This document shows positions 8,366 through 16,658 of a DNA stretch of 29,899 bases, piece after piece. Under the pieces are notes generated by a model. It worked only from the letters and a program-made list of their open reading frames with translations, ran no database searches and was not told the DNA's origin. Location: contig JAJYOT010000018.1 in assembly GCA_021796015.1 (NCBI GenBank), forward strand, positions 1-29,899, given 5' to 3'. Each line of letters opens with the position of its first letter. Positions within the stretch are counted from its first letter, which is position 1. Origin of the DNA: a bacterium (GTDB lineage Bacteria; Elusimicrobiota; Elusimicrobia; UBA1565; UBA9628). Made by a program: the position numbers and the translations under genes.

Positions 8366-8894
8366 AAAATATCAACCGCTCATTTTCTCTTTCCTTTTGT
8401 TAATTTTTCCACTGGCTGCCCAAGCCGTAGACTGGTCTTCCATGACGGGGTTGGGCGCGTTCATTGGAGCCTCCCGTTATCCCTATGATAGTTCCCAAGC
8501 TCTCATGGACCTAGGACTTTCGGTCGACCATGGAGTGTCCTCAAGACTTCGCCTCAGCGCTTCGCTAAGGATGTCCGGAAACCACGGCTATACCGTCGCC
8601 CCAGGTTTCTATTACGATCTCATTTCTAAAAATTGGGGAAGCTTTTATTTTGTGGGTCATATTTTAGATTACACTTCTCTCACAAGCGGAAGCGGCTCCA
8701 CCTGGGACCTTTCATTTCTGACTGGCGGATTGGGACTCGAACTCATCAATGTAAAAAAGGAAAGTATCGCCGCGGAAATCGGCATATTTCATTTTGGAAT
8801 GGCGCACACCTCCAGTGAAACTTCTTTCGGCAAAGGGAGCTATCTTTTCCCCTCTTTTCGCCTTATCGCGAGAACCTATCTTTCTCCTCAATAA
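8358..8894 (+). CDS. Secreted, probably outer-membrane beta-barrel protein
   Basis: A 178-residue protein starting MFKKYQPLIF with a clear signal peptide and a likely cleavage after AQA (about residue 23). The mature part alternates hydrophobic and polar residues with many Gly, Ser and aromatic residues (for example SRLRLSASLRMSG and SFYFVGHILDYTS), as in small outer-membrane barrels, and ends in an amphipathic strand. I do not recognise a family. The ATG overlaps the kinase stop by 8 bases with no clear Shine-Dalgarno, so it is probably translated by coupling to the kinase. That makes it a candidate sensory partner. The frame stays open upstream inside the kinase gene, but the signal peptide fixes the true start here. 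Confidence 0.75.
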   Translation: MFKKYQPLIFSFLLLIFPLAAQAVDWSSMTGLGAFIGASRYPYDSSQALMDLGLSVDHGVSSRLRLSASLRMSGNHGYTVAPGFYYDLISKNWGSFYFVGHILDYTSLTSGSGSTWDLSFLTGGLGLELINVKKESIAAEIGIFHFGMAHTSSETSFGKGSYLFPSFRLIARTYLSPQ

Positions 8895-8921
8895 AACGCG
8901 ATAATTTTATAGAATAGGCTT

Positions 8922-10913
8922 GTGACTCCATCGGAAACGCTCATCAGCCCGCTTAAATATTGCGAAGGCCTCTTTCACTATCACCGCCGAAAAACCCGAG
9001 CCGTCATGGTGGGAAATGTCGGTATTGGGGGCAACAATCCCATTCGCCTTCAGTCCATGACGACGACCGACACCCTCAACGTCGAGGCGACCATTCTTCA
9101 ATCCATTCGAATGGCGGAAGCGGGATGTGAAATCATCCGCATTACCGCTCCCACTCCCGCAGATGCCAGAGCCCTTGGGAAAATTAAAGAAGGTCTTCTT
9201 AAGCGCGGAATTGATACCCCCCTCGTCGCCGATATTCATTTCTCCCCAGCGGCGGCAATGGAAGCCGCCGACTATGTCGAAAAAGTGCGCATCAACCCCG
9301 GAAATTTTGTCGATACCAAGCGCTTTGCCGTCAAGGAATATAGCGACACGGAATACTCAAAGGAAATCGATCGGATTGAGGAACGCTTTACGCCTCTCGT
9401 TGAAAAACTCAAGCGCCTGAAAAGGGCCCTGAGAATCGGCGCCAACCACGGCTCATTATCAGACCGCATCATGAACCGCTACGGAGACTCGCCTCTGGGA
9501 ATGGTCGAAAGCGCGCTTGAATTTGTCCGCATCTGCGAGAAAAACGGTTTTCATGACATCGTTTTATCCATGAAGGCCTCAAACCCGAAAATCATGATCG
9601 CGGCTTATCGTCTTTTAGCGGCCCGCATGAATGAACTCGGCATGGACTATCCGTTTCATTTGGGGGTAACGGAAGCCGGCGGCGGAGAAGACGGGCGAAT
9701 TAAATCCGCAATCGGAATCGGGAGCTTGCTTGCCGACGGAATTGGAGACACGATCCGGGTCTCTTTAACCGAGGACCCCGAGTTTGAAATTCCGGTCTGT
9801 CAGGCACTCGCCAAGCCTTATCAGAAAAAACCTCTCCAAAAAGCTTCTCCTGAAAACGCGGAATTAAAATATACCCCCGATTTTTATAGCTACACCCGCC
9901 GCTCAAGCTCTCTTCTTAGCGTAGGGCCATTCATGATCGGAAAAGACCATCCCGTCCGGGTCTTCACCTCCATTCCCACTTCATGGACCGCTTCCCAAAT
10001 TCTTTCTTGGTTTGAGGCCCAGCTTAAAAGCGGAAATGGCGCAGACCCGGAAATTCTGGCTTTTAGCATTAAGAGCGCCGCCGAAGCTGCGGCTTTTATT
10101 CAGTTAAGAAAATCTCTCGCCTCTGAGACCTCTCGCCTGGCTTTTTTAGGCCGCTTTGAGACCCAAGAGACTCTCGCGCTTGCGGCTTTTAAGCATTTTG
10201 ATCTCATGAGTTGGACGAGAGGCTCAAAAGAATTTCCCGTTTTCCTTCAAAATGCGAAATCGGTAGGCCTGCCGATTCTCATCGAAGGAACAACCGCAGA
10301 CGAAACGCTTCAAATGGCGGAACTGGCTCAAAAAGAAAGCCTTCCTGTTTTATTGAGCCTAAAGGGCCAAGAAACCGCCGCTTTAATTTATGAATATCGC
10401 AAACTCGCGGCCAAATCCAACTCTCTTCCCATTCATATCCGCGCCCCGCATCTTGAACAGACAGAAACCCGCCTTCTTGAGTCTTCAGTTTTAGCCGGAA
10501 GCCTTTTAAGCGATGGAATCGGAGATTCTTTTGAGTTGAGTCGCTTAAACAATCCCAAGGATGACTTTAGGCTTTCCTACGACATTCTCCAGGGCGCTCA
10601 AAGCCGGATTACCAAGACCGAATTTGTCTCTTGCCCTTCCTGCGGCCGAACTCTTTTTGATCTTCAGACGACGACTGAGCGCATCAAGAAGAAAACCGGG
10701 CATCTGAAAGGAGTTAAGATTGCGATTATGGGTTGCATCGTCAACGGCCCGGGAGAAATGGCGGACGCCGATTTCGGATACGTCGGCGGGGCTCCGGACA
10801 AAATCAACCTCTATGTCGGAAAGGAATGCGTCAAAAAAGGCATCCCAGCGACCGACGCCGATCAAGCCCTCATCGATCTCATCAAAACCCACGGGAAATG
10901 GGTCGAGCCTTAA
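8922..10913 (+). CDS. ispG: 4-hydroxy-3-methylbut-2-enyl diphosphate synthase, large (three-domain) form
   Basis: IspG reduces methylerythritol cyclodiphosphate in the MEP isoprenoid pathway with a 4Fe-4S cluster. The N-terminal TIM barrel (about 15-295) has family motifs LQSMTTTDT, ADIHFSP, RINPGN, GANHGSLSDR and GVTEAGGGEDG. A middle domain of roughly 250 residues follows, which short proteobacterial enzymes lack; this larger form is known from chlamydiae, Bacteroidetes and plants. The C-terminal cluster domain has C571 and C574 (CPSC), C605 and E612 (CIVNGPGE), spaced almost as in the short enzyme. The GTG start has only a weak AGG close by. The gene overlaps the convergent tsaE by 4 bases. 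Confidence 0.96.
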   Translation: MTPSETLISPLKYCEGLFHYHRRKTRAVMVGNVGIGGNNPIRLQSMTTTDTLNVEATILQSIRMAEAGCEIIRITAPTPADARALGKIKEGLLKRGIDTPLVADIHFSPAAAMEAADYVEKVRINPGNFVDTKRFAVKEYSDTEYSKEIDRIEERFTPLVEKLKRLKRALRIGANHGSLSDRIMNRYGDSPLGMVESALEFVRICEKNGFHDIVLSMKASNPKIMIAAYRLLAARMNELGMDYPFHLGVTEAGGGEDGRIKSAIGIGSLLADGIGDTIRVSLTEDPEFEIPVCQALAKPYQKKPLQKASPENAELKYTPDFYSYTRRSSSLLSVGPFMIGKDHPVRVFTSIPTSWTASQILSWFEAQLKSGNGADPEILAFSIKSAAEAAAFIQLRKSLASETSRLAFLGRFETQETLALAAFKHFDLMSWTRGSKEFPVFLQNAKSVGLPILIEGTTADETLQMAELAQKESLPVLLSLKGQETAALIYEYRKLAAKSNSLPIHIRAPHLEQTETRLLESSVLAGSLLSDGIGDSFELSRLNNPKDDFRLSYDILQGAQSRITKTEFVSCPSCGRTLFDLQTTTERIKKKTGHLKGVKIAIMGCIVNGPGEMADADFGYVGGAPDKINLYVGKECVKKGIPATDADQALIDLIKTHGKWVEP

Positions 10914-11377
10914 AGCGCTTCTAAAAGTTGCCGCGATCTCGGGCCCAAGGCTCGAAAGGAAATTTGACGGCCGTCTTTCTTATACTCAAACAAAATTTCA
11001 AGCCGGTCGGAAGGCAGATAAATACGGGCGGGAACCGACCATTCGATTAAAGATGCTCCCTTGGGATCGCCGAAACAATCCTCAAGGCCGATCTCTCCGG
11101 TCTCAGATTCAGAAATTCGAAATAAATCCATGTGGTAGAGATTGAGCTTCCGAGTTCGGTAAAGCCTCACCAAACCGAAACTCGGGCTCATCACGTCTCC
11201 TTTAAAACCCACGCCTCGGGCTACGCCTTCCGCGAACGCGGTTTTACCGACGCCCAAGTTCCCCGTCAAACACGCGATATCCAAGGGCTTCAAAGCGCGG
11301 CCCAACTTGAACCCGATGGCCTTGGTCTCTTCTACGCTGGATGAATAAAATGAAAAACCCGCTTCTATTTTCGGCAT
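10910..11377 (-). CDS. tsaE: tRNA threonylcarbamoyladenosine biosynthesis ATPase TsaE
   Basis: TsaE is the ATPase that works with TsaB and TsaD to place t6A37 on tRNAs decoding ANN codons. The 155 residues include the Walker A loop GNLGVGKT (about 39-46), the switch region SPSFGLVRLY, YHMDLFRI (usually YHxDxYR) and the late motif LIEWSVPARIYLP. The length is normal. The ATG overlaps the end of nnrD by 13 bases, and an AGAGG lies only about 2 bases before it, so coupling from nnrD is likely. acpS-nnrD-tsaE is a commonly seen order. It is the last gene of the long minus-strand run and meets ispG tail to tail with 4 shared bases and no visible hairpin. Confidence 0.94.
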   Translation of the reverse strand: MPKIEAGFSFYSSSVEETKAIGFKLGRALKPLDIACLTGNLGVGKTAFAEGVARGVGFKGDVMSPSFGLVRLYRTRKLNLYHMDLFRISESETGEIGLEDCFGDPKGASLIEWSVPARIYLPSDRLEILFEYKKDGRQISFRALGPRSRQLLEAL

Positions 11378-12303
11378 ATCCTCTTAAACGCTTCCGGAAA
11401 AAAAGAAATCAGGTCTTGAGCGCTCATCGCGTAAGGAGTCAAAGCCTTTTCAGCCAAATCTCCGGCAAGGCCGTGCAGATAAGCGCCCAAAGCAGCCGTT
11501 TCAAACGCCCCGACATTTTTAAGCCTTTGGGAAGAAAGGTTTTGCGCCCACAAACCGGAGACAAGCCCGGTCAAAACATCCCCCGTCCCGCCGCGAGAAA
11601 GCCCGGTGTTCCCACTTAAATTTTTAGTTTCTTTGCCTTCTCCGACAATCAGGCTTGGGTGTCCTTTGAAAACAACTATGGAATTAAATTTCTCAGCCAG
11701 ATGATGAGCGCACCACGAACGCTCAGACAATGCTTTTGAAAGAGAAATTCCCAAACACCGCGCCATTTCTCCCGTATGCGGCGTCAAAATAGAAAGACTC
11801 TTCCGCCGCCTCATAATATTTGTAAATTCTTTAGGACTCTTGGCCATCAAATTTAAGGCATCAGCATCAATGACAGAAGGAATATCCATTTCCAAAATTA
11901 AGCGAAGACATTTCCCTGTTTCCGGGTTTTGAGAGATTCCCGGCCCTACGGCGAGGACGTCAAAATGTCTCATCTCGTGAGCGCGTTCAATTTGCTTAAA
12001 CGCCCGTCTTGAAATTGCGTCATCTGAGGTTTCCTCTAAGCCGAGAGTCAAAGCTTCGGGGATAAAAGAAACGGCGGAAACCTCAAAGCTTCTGGGAATT
12101 CCCAAACTGACTAGCCCCACGCCGGATTTTAGACAAGCCTTGGCCGCTAATAAAGCCGCTCCCATCATTCCGCGAGAACCGGCCACGATTAAGGCGTGTC
12201 CAAAAATGCCCTTATGATCCTCTGGCCGGCGCGGAGTTAAATAATTAGGGACAGTCCCTAACTCCCCTCTAGCCTTTAGGCCTGATCCTGATTTTTTCAG
12301 CAT
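11365..12303 (-). CDS. nnrD: ADP-dependent NAD(P)H-hydrate dehydratase (YjeF C-terminal domain only)
   Basis: NnrD repairs hydrated, inactive NAD(P)H using ADP. The 312-residue protein has the ribokinase-like fold motifs FGHALIVAGSRGMMGAA, VIDADALN, LTPHTGEMARC and the catalytic loop SRGGTGDVLTGL. The epimerase domain NnrE, often fused at the N terminus, is absent. The first 20 or so residues (MLKKSGSGLKARGELGTVPN) are not family-like: they include a copy of a 24-base repeat. No Shine-Dalgarno is visible before the ATG, and no other standard start lies between it and the conserved PRRPEDHKG. Expression may depend on acpS translation, which ends 20 bases upstream. Confidence 0.9.
   Translation of the reverse strand: MLKKSGSGLKARGELGTVPNYLTPRRPEDHKGIFGHALIVAGSRGMMGAALLAAKACLKSGVGLVSLGIPRSFEVSAVSFIPEALTLGLEETSDDAISRRAFKQIERAHEMRHFDVLAVGPGISQNPETGKCLRLILEMDIPSVIDADALNLMAKSPKEFTNIMRRRKSLSILTPHTGEMARCLGISLSKALSERSWCAHHLAEKFNSIVVFKGHPSLIVGEGKETKNLSGNTGLSRGGTGDVLTGLVSGLWAQNLSSQRLKNVGAFETAALGAYLHGLAGDLAEKALTPYAMSAQDLISFFPEAFKRICRK
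12242..12265. repeat. REP-like palindromic repeat, copy 1 (inside nnrD)
   Basis: The 24 bases around AGGGACAGTCCCT form 8-base arms (TTAGGGAC and GTCCCTAA) about a central A, and recur at 12308-12331 with one difference. This copy is read through in frame near the N terminus of nnrD, giving residues around ELGTVPNYL. Such short GC-core palindromes are typical of REP elements moved by single-strand transposases. No such transposase is in this window. Confidence 0.7.
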
Positions 12304-12307
12304 TTTT

Positions 12308-12331
12308 TAATTGGGGACAGTCCCTAACTCC
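12308..12331. repeat. REP-like palindromic repeat, copy 2 (acpS end)
   Basis: Direct copy of 12242-12265 (23 of 24 bases equal), 66 bases away and in the same orientation. The TAG stop of acpS (12324-12326) is part of the repeat, so the repeat defines the acpS C terminus. The palindrome could also form a small hairpin in the operon transcript between acpS and nnrD. Confidence 0.7.
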
Positions 12332-12695
12332 TGTTGACCGCGACTGCCAAGGCGTAATCCCGGCTGTGCGTTAGAGATAATTCAATGTTGCCTATTTTTT
12401 TACCGCGCAAAAGGACGCTCGGACGCCCGTTTTCATCGCGGTCGACTGAAATATCCCTGAGAGTAAGACCCTTTTGCCCCAAGGCTTTCCAGACCGCTTC
12501 CTTGGCGGCAAATCTCACCGCGAAATGGGGCCAGGGGTTTTTCTTGGGTCGGCAATAGGCGATTTCTTCTTTCGTAAAAATTCGCGGTAAAAACTTTTTG
12601 GATCGCTCAGCTAAGGACTTAATGCGAGCGACTTCGATGATGTCCAACCCTAGATTTAAATTGGGTAGACTATTCGACCGTGACGCTTTTGGCAA
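12324..12695 (-). CDS. acpS: Holo-[acyl-carrier-protein] synthase
   Basis: AcpS transfers phosphopantetheine from CoA to acyl carrier protein for fatty acid synthesis. The protein (123 residues from TTG 12695) has the metal-binding motifs GLDIIEVARI (D18) and RFAAKEAVWKAL (E66), then SLTHSRDYALAVAV at the end. The length fits the family. The start is uncertain: TTG 12695 overlaps glmS by 26 bases, has only a weak Shine-Dalgarno, and no ATG or GTG lies before the conserved GLDIIEV. The stop codon is inside a REP-like repeat, so the last two or three residues may have been replaced. In many bacteria acpS lies beside pdxJ and nnrD, as it nearly does here. Confidence 0.93.
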   Translation of the reverse strand: MPKASRSNSLPNLNLGLDIIEVARIKSLAERSKKFLPRIFTKEEIAYCRPKKNPWPHFAVRFAAKEAVWKALGQKGLTLRDISVDRDENGRPSVLLRGKKIGNIELSLTHSRDYALAVAVNRS

Positions 12696-14538
12696 GATTT
12701 CTAGGCTGATCGATATCCAGCCCCCTCAACGCCGCGACATAATAGGCCAACATCTGAAGCGGAATGACCGCGAGAATCGGAGCCAAGGCTTCTGAACTCA
12801 TCGGAACCTCAAGAACATAATCCACCCGCGCCTCGGGATCGCCTTTGCTTTTAACCATAATGACCTGCCCGCCGCGCGCGCGAATTTCCTCGCAATTAGA
12901 AACCGTCTTGTCAAAAACAGGAGAATGAGTGGCCAGGGCGACCACCGGCATTTCCTCATCAATTAAGGCAATCGAACCGTGCTTAAGTTCGCCGGCAGCG
13001 AAGCCCTCCGCGTGGATATAGGAAATTTCCTTAAGCTTCAAGGCCGCTTCCAAGGCAATCGGATAGTTCAAGCGGCGGCCGATGAAAATAAAATTACGGC
13101 TCTTGAAGAAACTCTTCGCGATTTGGCGAGTTTTTTCCTCAAGTTTCAGAGTTTCGCGAATTAAGGTCGGAATATGGGCGGCTTCTCGGGCCAATTCCAA
13201 GGCCTTAGCTTTCGGCAAAGTCTTTCTTGAAAGACCCATGTGAACCGAAAACGCAAACAAAGCCGCTAATTGTCCGGTAAAAGCCTTGGTTGAAGCGACC
13301 CCAAGTTCCGGGCCGCAACGAGTGTAAAGATTATAATCCGCTTCTCGCGAAATAGCGGAACCCAAGGTGTTGGTAATCGCTAAAACTGGAATATTTTTTG
13401 ATTTCGCAAGACGAATCGAGGCCAAGGTATCGGCGGTTTCTCCGGATTGACTGACCGCAACGACTAGGTCTCCATCTTCCAGGCGCACGTCGCGGTATCT
13501 AAATTCCGATCCAATTTCGACAAAAATGGGAAGACCGACCATTTCTTCCAGCCAAAACTTGGCTACCCGGCAGGCATGATAGGCGGTTCCACAACCAACC
13601 ATATAAATAGTTTTAACGGATTTAAGATAGCCGCTTTTAAACCCCGCTTCTTTTTCAAGCGCTCCTTCAATTAAGGGGAAAATCCGGCCGCGCAAGGTTT
13701 CCTCACAGGCCTCGGGCTGCTCATGAATTTCTTTGAGCATGAAATGGCGGTATCCGCCTTTTTCCGCCATACTTCGATCCCAGGAAATTTGAACCGGTTT
13801 TTTTTGAATCGGATTTCCAGAAATATCAAAGAATTCGCAGGAGTCCGCCTTTAAGAGAGCCATCTCCCCATCATTAAGAAAGACCGCCTGACGGGTGTAT
13901 TCCAAAAAAGCCGGAACATCCGAAGCCAGAAAGTTTTCGCCTTCCCCAAGCCCGATCACCAGAGGAGACGCCGTTTTCGCCGCAATTAAGGACCCCGGAG
14001 CATGAGCAGAAATAATGGCCAAGGCATAAGCGCCTTTTAAATCCTTGAGAGTTAAGCGCACCGCTTCAAAAAAGTTTTTCTCGCCGTTTTTCTTGCCGCC
14101 ATTGGAATATTTTTTCATCAAAACCGCGAAATTTTCTTCGATTAAATGTGCGATAACCTCGGTATCGGTGTCGGAGGCGAAATGATGTCCTTGACCCGTC
14201 AAGCGGTCTTTGAGTTCCGAAAAGTTTTCGATAATCCCGTTATGGATGACGACCAAGGACCCCGAGCAATCCGCGTGGGGATGCGCGTTTTCTTCTGAAG
14301 GGCGCCCGTGCGTCGCCCAACGGGTATGCCCTAAGGCCGGAGAGCCTTCCAGGGGTTCCTTGCGAAGCAGATTTTTAAGGTTGGCGAGCTTTCCAGAAGC
14401 CCTTCGCCGGTCGATTTTTCCGTCAGACACAACCGCGATGCCCGCCGAATCATATCCCCGGTATTCAAGACTCTTAAGCCCCTCTAAAACCAGGGGAACC
14501 GCTTCTCTTTCTCCAACATAGCCCGCAATTCCGCACAT
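12670..14538 (-). CDS. glmS: Glutamine--fructose-6-phosphate aminotransferase (isomerizing)
   Basis: GlmS makes glucosamine-6-phosphate from fructose-6-phosphate and glutamine, the first step toward UDP-GlcNAc for peptidoglycan and lipid A. At 622 residues it is close to the usual 609. The N-terminal Ntn-type glutaminase domain begins with the nucleophile C2 in MCGIAGYVG and has GHTRWATHG. Two SIS domains follow with VGCGTAYHAC, SQSGETADTLAS and TKAFTGQL, and the C terminus is the typical LAKSVTVE. AAGGAAA lies 5 bases before the ATG. glmM is two genes upstream in the same run and uses its product. No glmS ribozyme was recognised; the gap to the upstream gene is only 10 bases. Confidence 0.98.
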   Translation of the reverse strand: MCGIAGYVGEREAVPLVLEGLKSLEYRGYDSAGIAVVSDGKIDRRRASGKLANLKNLLRKEPLEGSPALGHTRWATHGRPSEENAHPHADCSGSLVVIHNGIIENFSELKDRLTGQGHHFASDTDTEVIAHLIEENFAVLMKKYSNGGKKNGEKNFFEAVRLTLKDLKGAYALAIISAHAPGSLIAAKTASPLVIGLGEGENFLASDVPAFLEYTRQAVFLNDGEMALLKADSCEFFDISGNPIQKKPVQISWDRSMAEKGGYRHFMLKEIHEQPEACEETLRGRIFPLIEGALEKEAGFKSGYLKSVKTIYMVGCGTAYHACRVAKFWLEEMVGLPIFVEIGSEFRYRDVRLEDGDLVVAVSQSGETADTLASIRLAKSKNIPVLAITNTLGSAISREADYNLYTRCGPELGVASTKAFTGQLAALFAFSVHMGLSRKTLPKAKALELAREAAHIPTLIRETLKLEEKTRQIAKSFFKSRNFIFIGRRLNYPIALEAALKLKEISYIHAEGFAAGELKHGSIALIDEEMPVVALATHSPVFDKTVSNCEEIRARGGQVIMVKSKGDPEARVDYVLEVPMSSEALAPILAVIPLQMLAYYVAALRGLDIDQPRNLAKSVTVE

Positions 14539-14548
14539 AGAAATTTCC

Positions 14549-15286
14549 TTAAGCGACTAAAACCTTCATTTCGCCGACGGCGGACTTAAGCCCCCAGAGA
14601 ATGGCATGAGCGGCCACCGCCCAACCCACGTTAATTCCAAACAAGCGCGGGATTTGAGATAAAGCCCGCGCGTTTTGGTAATTAATTCCGCACGCCAGCC
14701 AAGGTTTTAAGTCTAGTTCGGAAGCGAGATAAACCGCTAATTGCAACTGTTCTAGTTCATCTTTAAGTTTTTTCCCCGCGGATTGGGCGTAATCTAAGGC
14801 GCAAATTTCGACAAAATCAGCCCCTAAAGCGCGCACGCGCCTTAGGCTCACCGCCTCAGCCTTAACCGAAACTCCCACTGAAATTTTTCGAGCTTTAAAC
14901 GCCAAAACCGCTTTTTTAATCGCGGGCAAAGAAGAATCGGAAAGAGCCATCGGCGCGGGCCGCCCGTTAATTCTTGAAACAAAACACACTGAAGAAGGCC
15001 TCGCTTTTTCGGCGGCGGAAATCAGATCGGGTTTCGGCTCGATTTTAAGGCAAGTTTTCCCTGAACCATTACATAATTTTAAAATCTCAGCCTCGGATTT
15101 TGACCTTAAATGAAGAACTATCTGGTCCGTGCCCGAACGCCTTGAAATCGCGGAAATAGTGGATAAATCCAAAGGGGAGACTGATCTCATTTGAGAGAGG
15201 GAACAGAAAAAATCCAAATCAAACCCTAAATTAACTTCGCTTGAAAACGCCGCGTTTTTTCTATTTTTCTTCTTATCCGTGGCCAT
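14549..15286 (-). CDS. Divergent PdxJ-like protein lacking most catalytic residues
   Basis: The 245 residues fit the TIM-barrel fold of pyridoxine 5'-phosphate synthase: GFDLDF for GVNIDH, IVLHLRSK for ITVHLRED, and a C terminus GINYQNARALSQIP...INVGWAVAAHAI...GLKSAVGEM that follows PdxJ closely. Against the E. coli enzyme as I remember it, H45 and R47 survive (H59, R61), but E72 is K81, H193 is C199, the phosphate-loop GH is G221-W222, and N9 and H12 are D23 and F26. E83, two residues on, might replace E72. The N terminus adds a Lys-rich tail. I set the start at ATG 15286, with GGAGA 8 bases before it, overlapping glmM by 14 bases. It may be a pseudoenzyme or have a changed reaction. Position next to glmM and near acpS is normal for pdxJ. 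Confidence 0.8.
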   Translation of the reverse strand: MATDKKKNRKNAAFSSEVNLGFDLDFFCSLSQMRSVSPLDLSTISAISRRSGTDQIVLHLRSKSEAEILKLCNGSGKTCLKIEPKPDLISAAEKARPSSVCFVSRINGRPAPMALSDSSLPAIKKAVLAFKARKISVGVSVKAEAVSLRRVRALGADFVEICALDYAQSAGKKLKDELEQLQLAVYLASELDLKPWLACGINYQNARALSQIPRLFGINVGWAVAAHAILWGLKSAVGEMKVLVA

Positions 15287-16658
15287 GAACTTTCTCCCGG
15301 GAATTGACGCCCACATCCTTATGATAGGCGAGCGCGATATTTTTCGCGATCTCCCTCACCCAATTTAGCTTCGGTCCCTCAACCATAATTCGTAAAAGCG
15401 GCTCCGTTCCGGAATAGCGGATAAAAAGACGCCCGCGCCCTTTAAGGGCCGTTTCCTGTTTTTTTAATTCCTCTTGAAAATGCGGCAAGGATTCAAGAGC
15501 AACCTTCGAAGACACTTTAACATTTTCGATGACCTGTGGGAACGGCTTAAAATCCTGAAGCATCCGCGAAAAAGGCTTCTTAGATTCGGCCAGGGCCGCC
15601 AAAGTTTCAACCGCAGTCAACATTCCGTCTCCCGTCCTTAAAAAACGTCGAAACACGATATGGCCCGAGGGTTCCCCGCCCAGGCTTAAATCATTTTTTT
15701 CAAGAGCCTGGGTCACATGCCGGTCCCCCACTCCCACGCTCAAAGTCGTCATCCCACGCTCGGACAAAAATTTTTCCAAGGCGATGTTCGACATCGTGGT
15801 TAAAACCACGCATTGCTTTTTAAGAAGCCCCCATTTCTGCATACGAAGGGCCGCTAACGCCAGAACAAAATCCCCGTCTTTAATGCGGCCTTTTTCATCG
15901 CAGAAAACCGCGCGATCCGCATCCCCGTCAAAAGCGATTCCAATATCCGCCTTAAAGGCCGAAACCGCGGTCTTAAGAGGACCCGTTTCCAGAGCCCCGC
16001 AACCGCGATTGATATTATAACCATTCGGCGAAACGCCAAGACAATGAACCTTGGCCCCCAAGCTTTCAAAGAGAGGCCGCGCAATTTTATAAGAAGCGCC
16101 GTTGGCGGAATCCAAGACCAGTGTGATTTTGGATAAATCCAGGGCCACTGGAAAAACGCTCTTTAAAAAATCGAGATATTCTTTCTCGTAAATTTCTCCA
16201 TTTTCCAGAACCGGTTTTCCCAGGAATTTCAAAGCGGAGTATTTCTTGACGGCTTTCTCAATTCTTTGCTCCAAGTCCGCGCTGATTTTAAGTCCTCGGG
16301 AGTCAAAAAATTTAATGCCGTTAAATTCGGCGGGATTATGAGACGCCGATATCACAATGCCTCCCGCGGCTTTTAAACGCGGAACTAGATAAGAAATCGC
16401 GGGAGTGGGAATCACCCCGCAGTCAACCATCCGCATCTTAGACCCAATCCCCACGGCTAAATTTTTGAGAATCATGGGACCCGAAGCGCGAGTATCTCTC
16501 CCAATGAGAATTGTAGGCATGCTCCCATTCGGCGAAAATAATTTTTCACGCGGCAATAATTTCGCGGCAATCGCACCCAAAGAACGCAGAAAAGACGGAA
16601 TGAAAGGATACTCCCCAGGGATACCCCGAATGCCGTCAGTTCCAAACAGCCGTTCCAT
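15273..16658 (-). CDS. glmM: Phosphoglucosamine mutase
   Basis: GlmM converts glucosamine-6-phosphate to glucosamine-1-phosphate, the step after GlmS. The 462 residues start MERLFGTDGIRG, the usual opening. The phosphorylated serine is S106 in VISASHNPAEFNGIKFF, the Mg2+ loop is AFDGDADRA, the sugar loop is GGEPSGHIVF, and the phosphate-binding end is RYSGTEPLLRIMVEG. The start at 16658 shares one base with the folP stop (TAATG), so coupling with folP is expected; folP-glmM is a common pair. An in-frame ATG 36 bases upstream would add residues that are not family-like. Confidence 0.97.
   Translation of the reverse strand: MERLFGTDGIRGIPGEYPFIPSFLRSLGAIAAKLLPREKLFSPNGSMPTILIGRDTRASGPMILKNLAVGIGSKMRMVDCGVIPTPAISYLVPRLKAAGGIVISASHNPAEFNGIKFFDSRGLKISADLEQRIEKAVKKYSALKFLGKPVLENGEIYEKEYLDFLKSVFPVALDLSKITLVLDSANGASYKIARPLFESLGAKVHCLGVSPNGYNINRGCGALETGPLKTAVSAFKADIGIAFDGDADRAVFCDEKGRIKDGDFVLALAALRMQKWGLLKKQCVVLTTMSNIALEKFLSERGMTTLSVGVGDRHVTQALEKNDLSLGGEPSGHIVFRRFLRTGDGMLTAVETLAALAESKKPFSRMLQDFKPFPQVIENVKVSSKVALESLPHFQEELKKQETALKGRGRLFIRYSGTEPLLRIMVEGPKLNWVREIAKNIALAYHKDVGVNSREKVHGHG

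Noticed and set aside
14539..14548. glmS ribozyme ahead of glmS
   Set aside because: Only 10 bases separate the upstream gene from glmS, and no ribozyme core was recognised within the preceding coding sequence.
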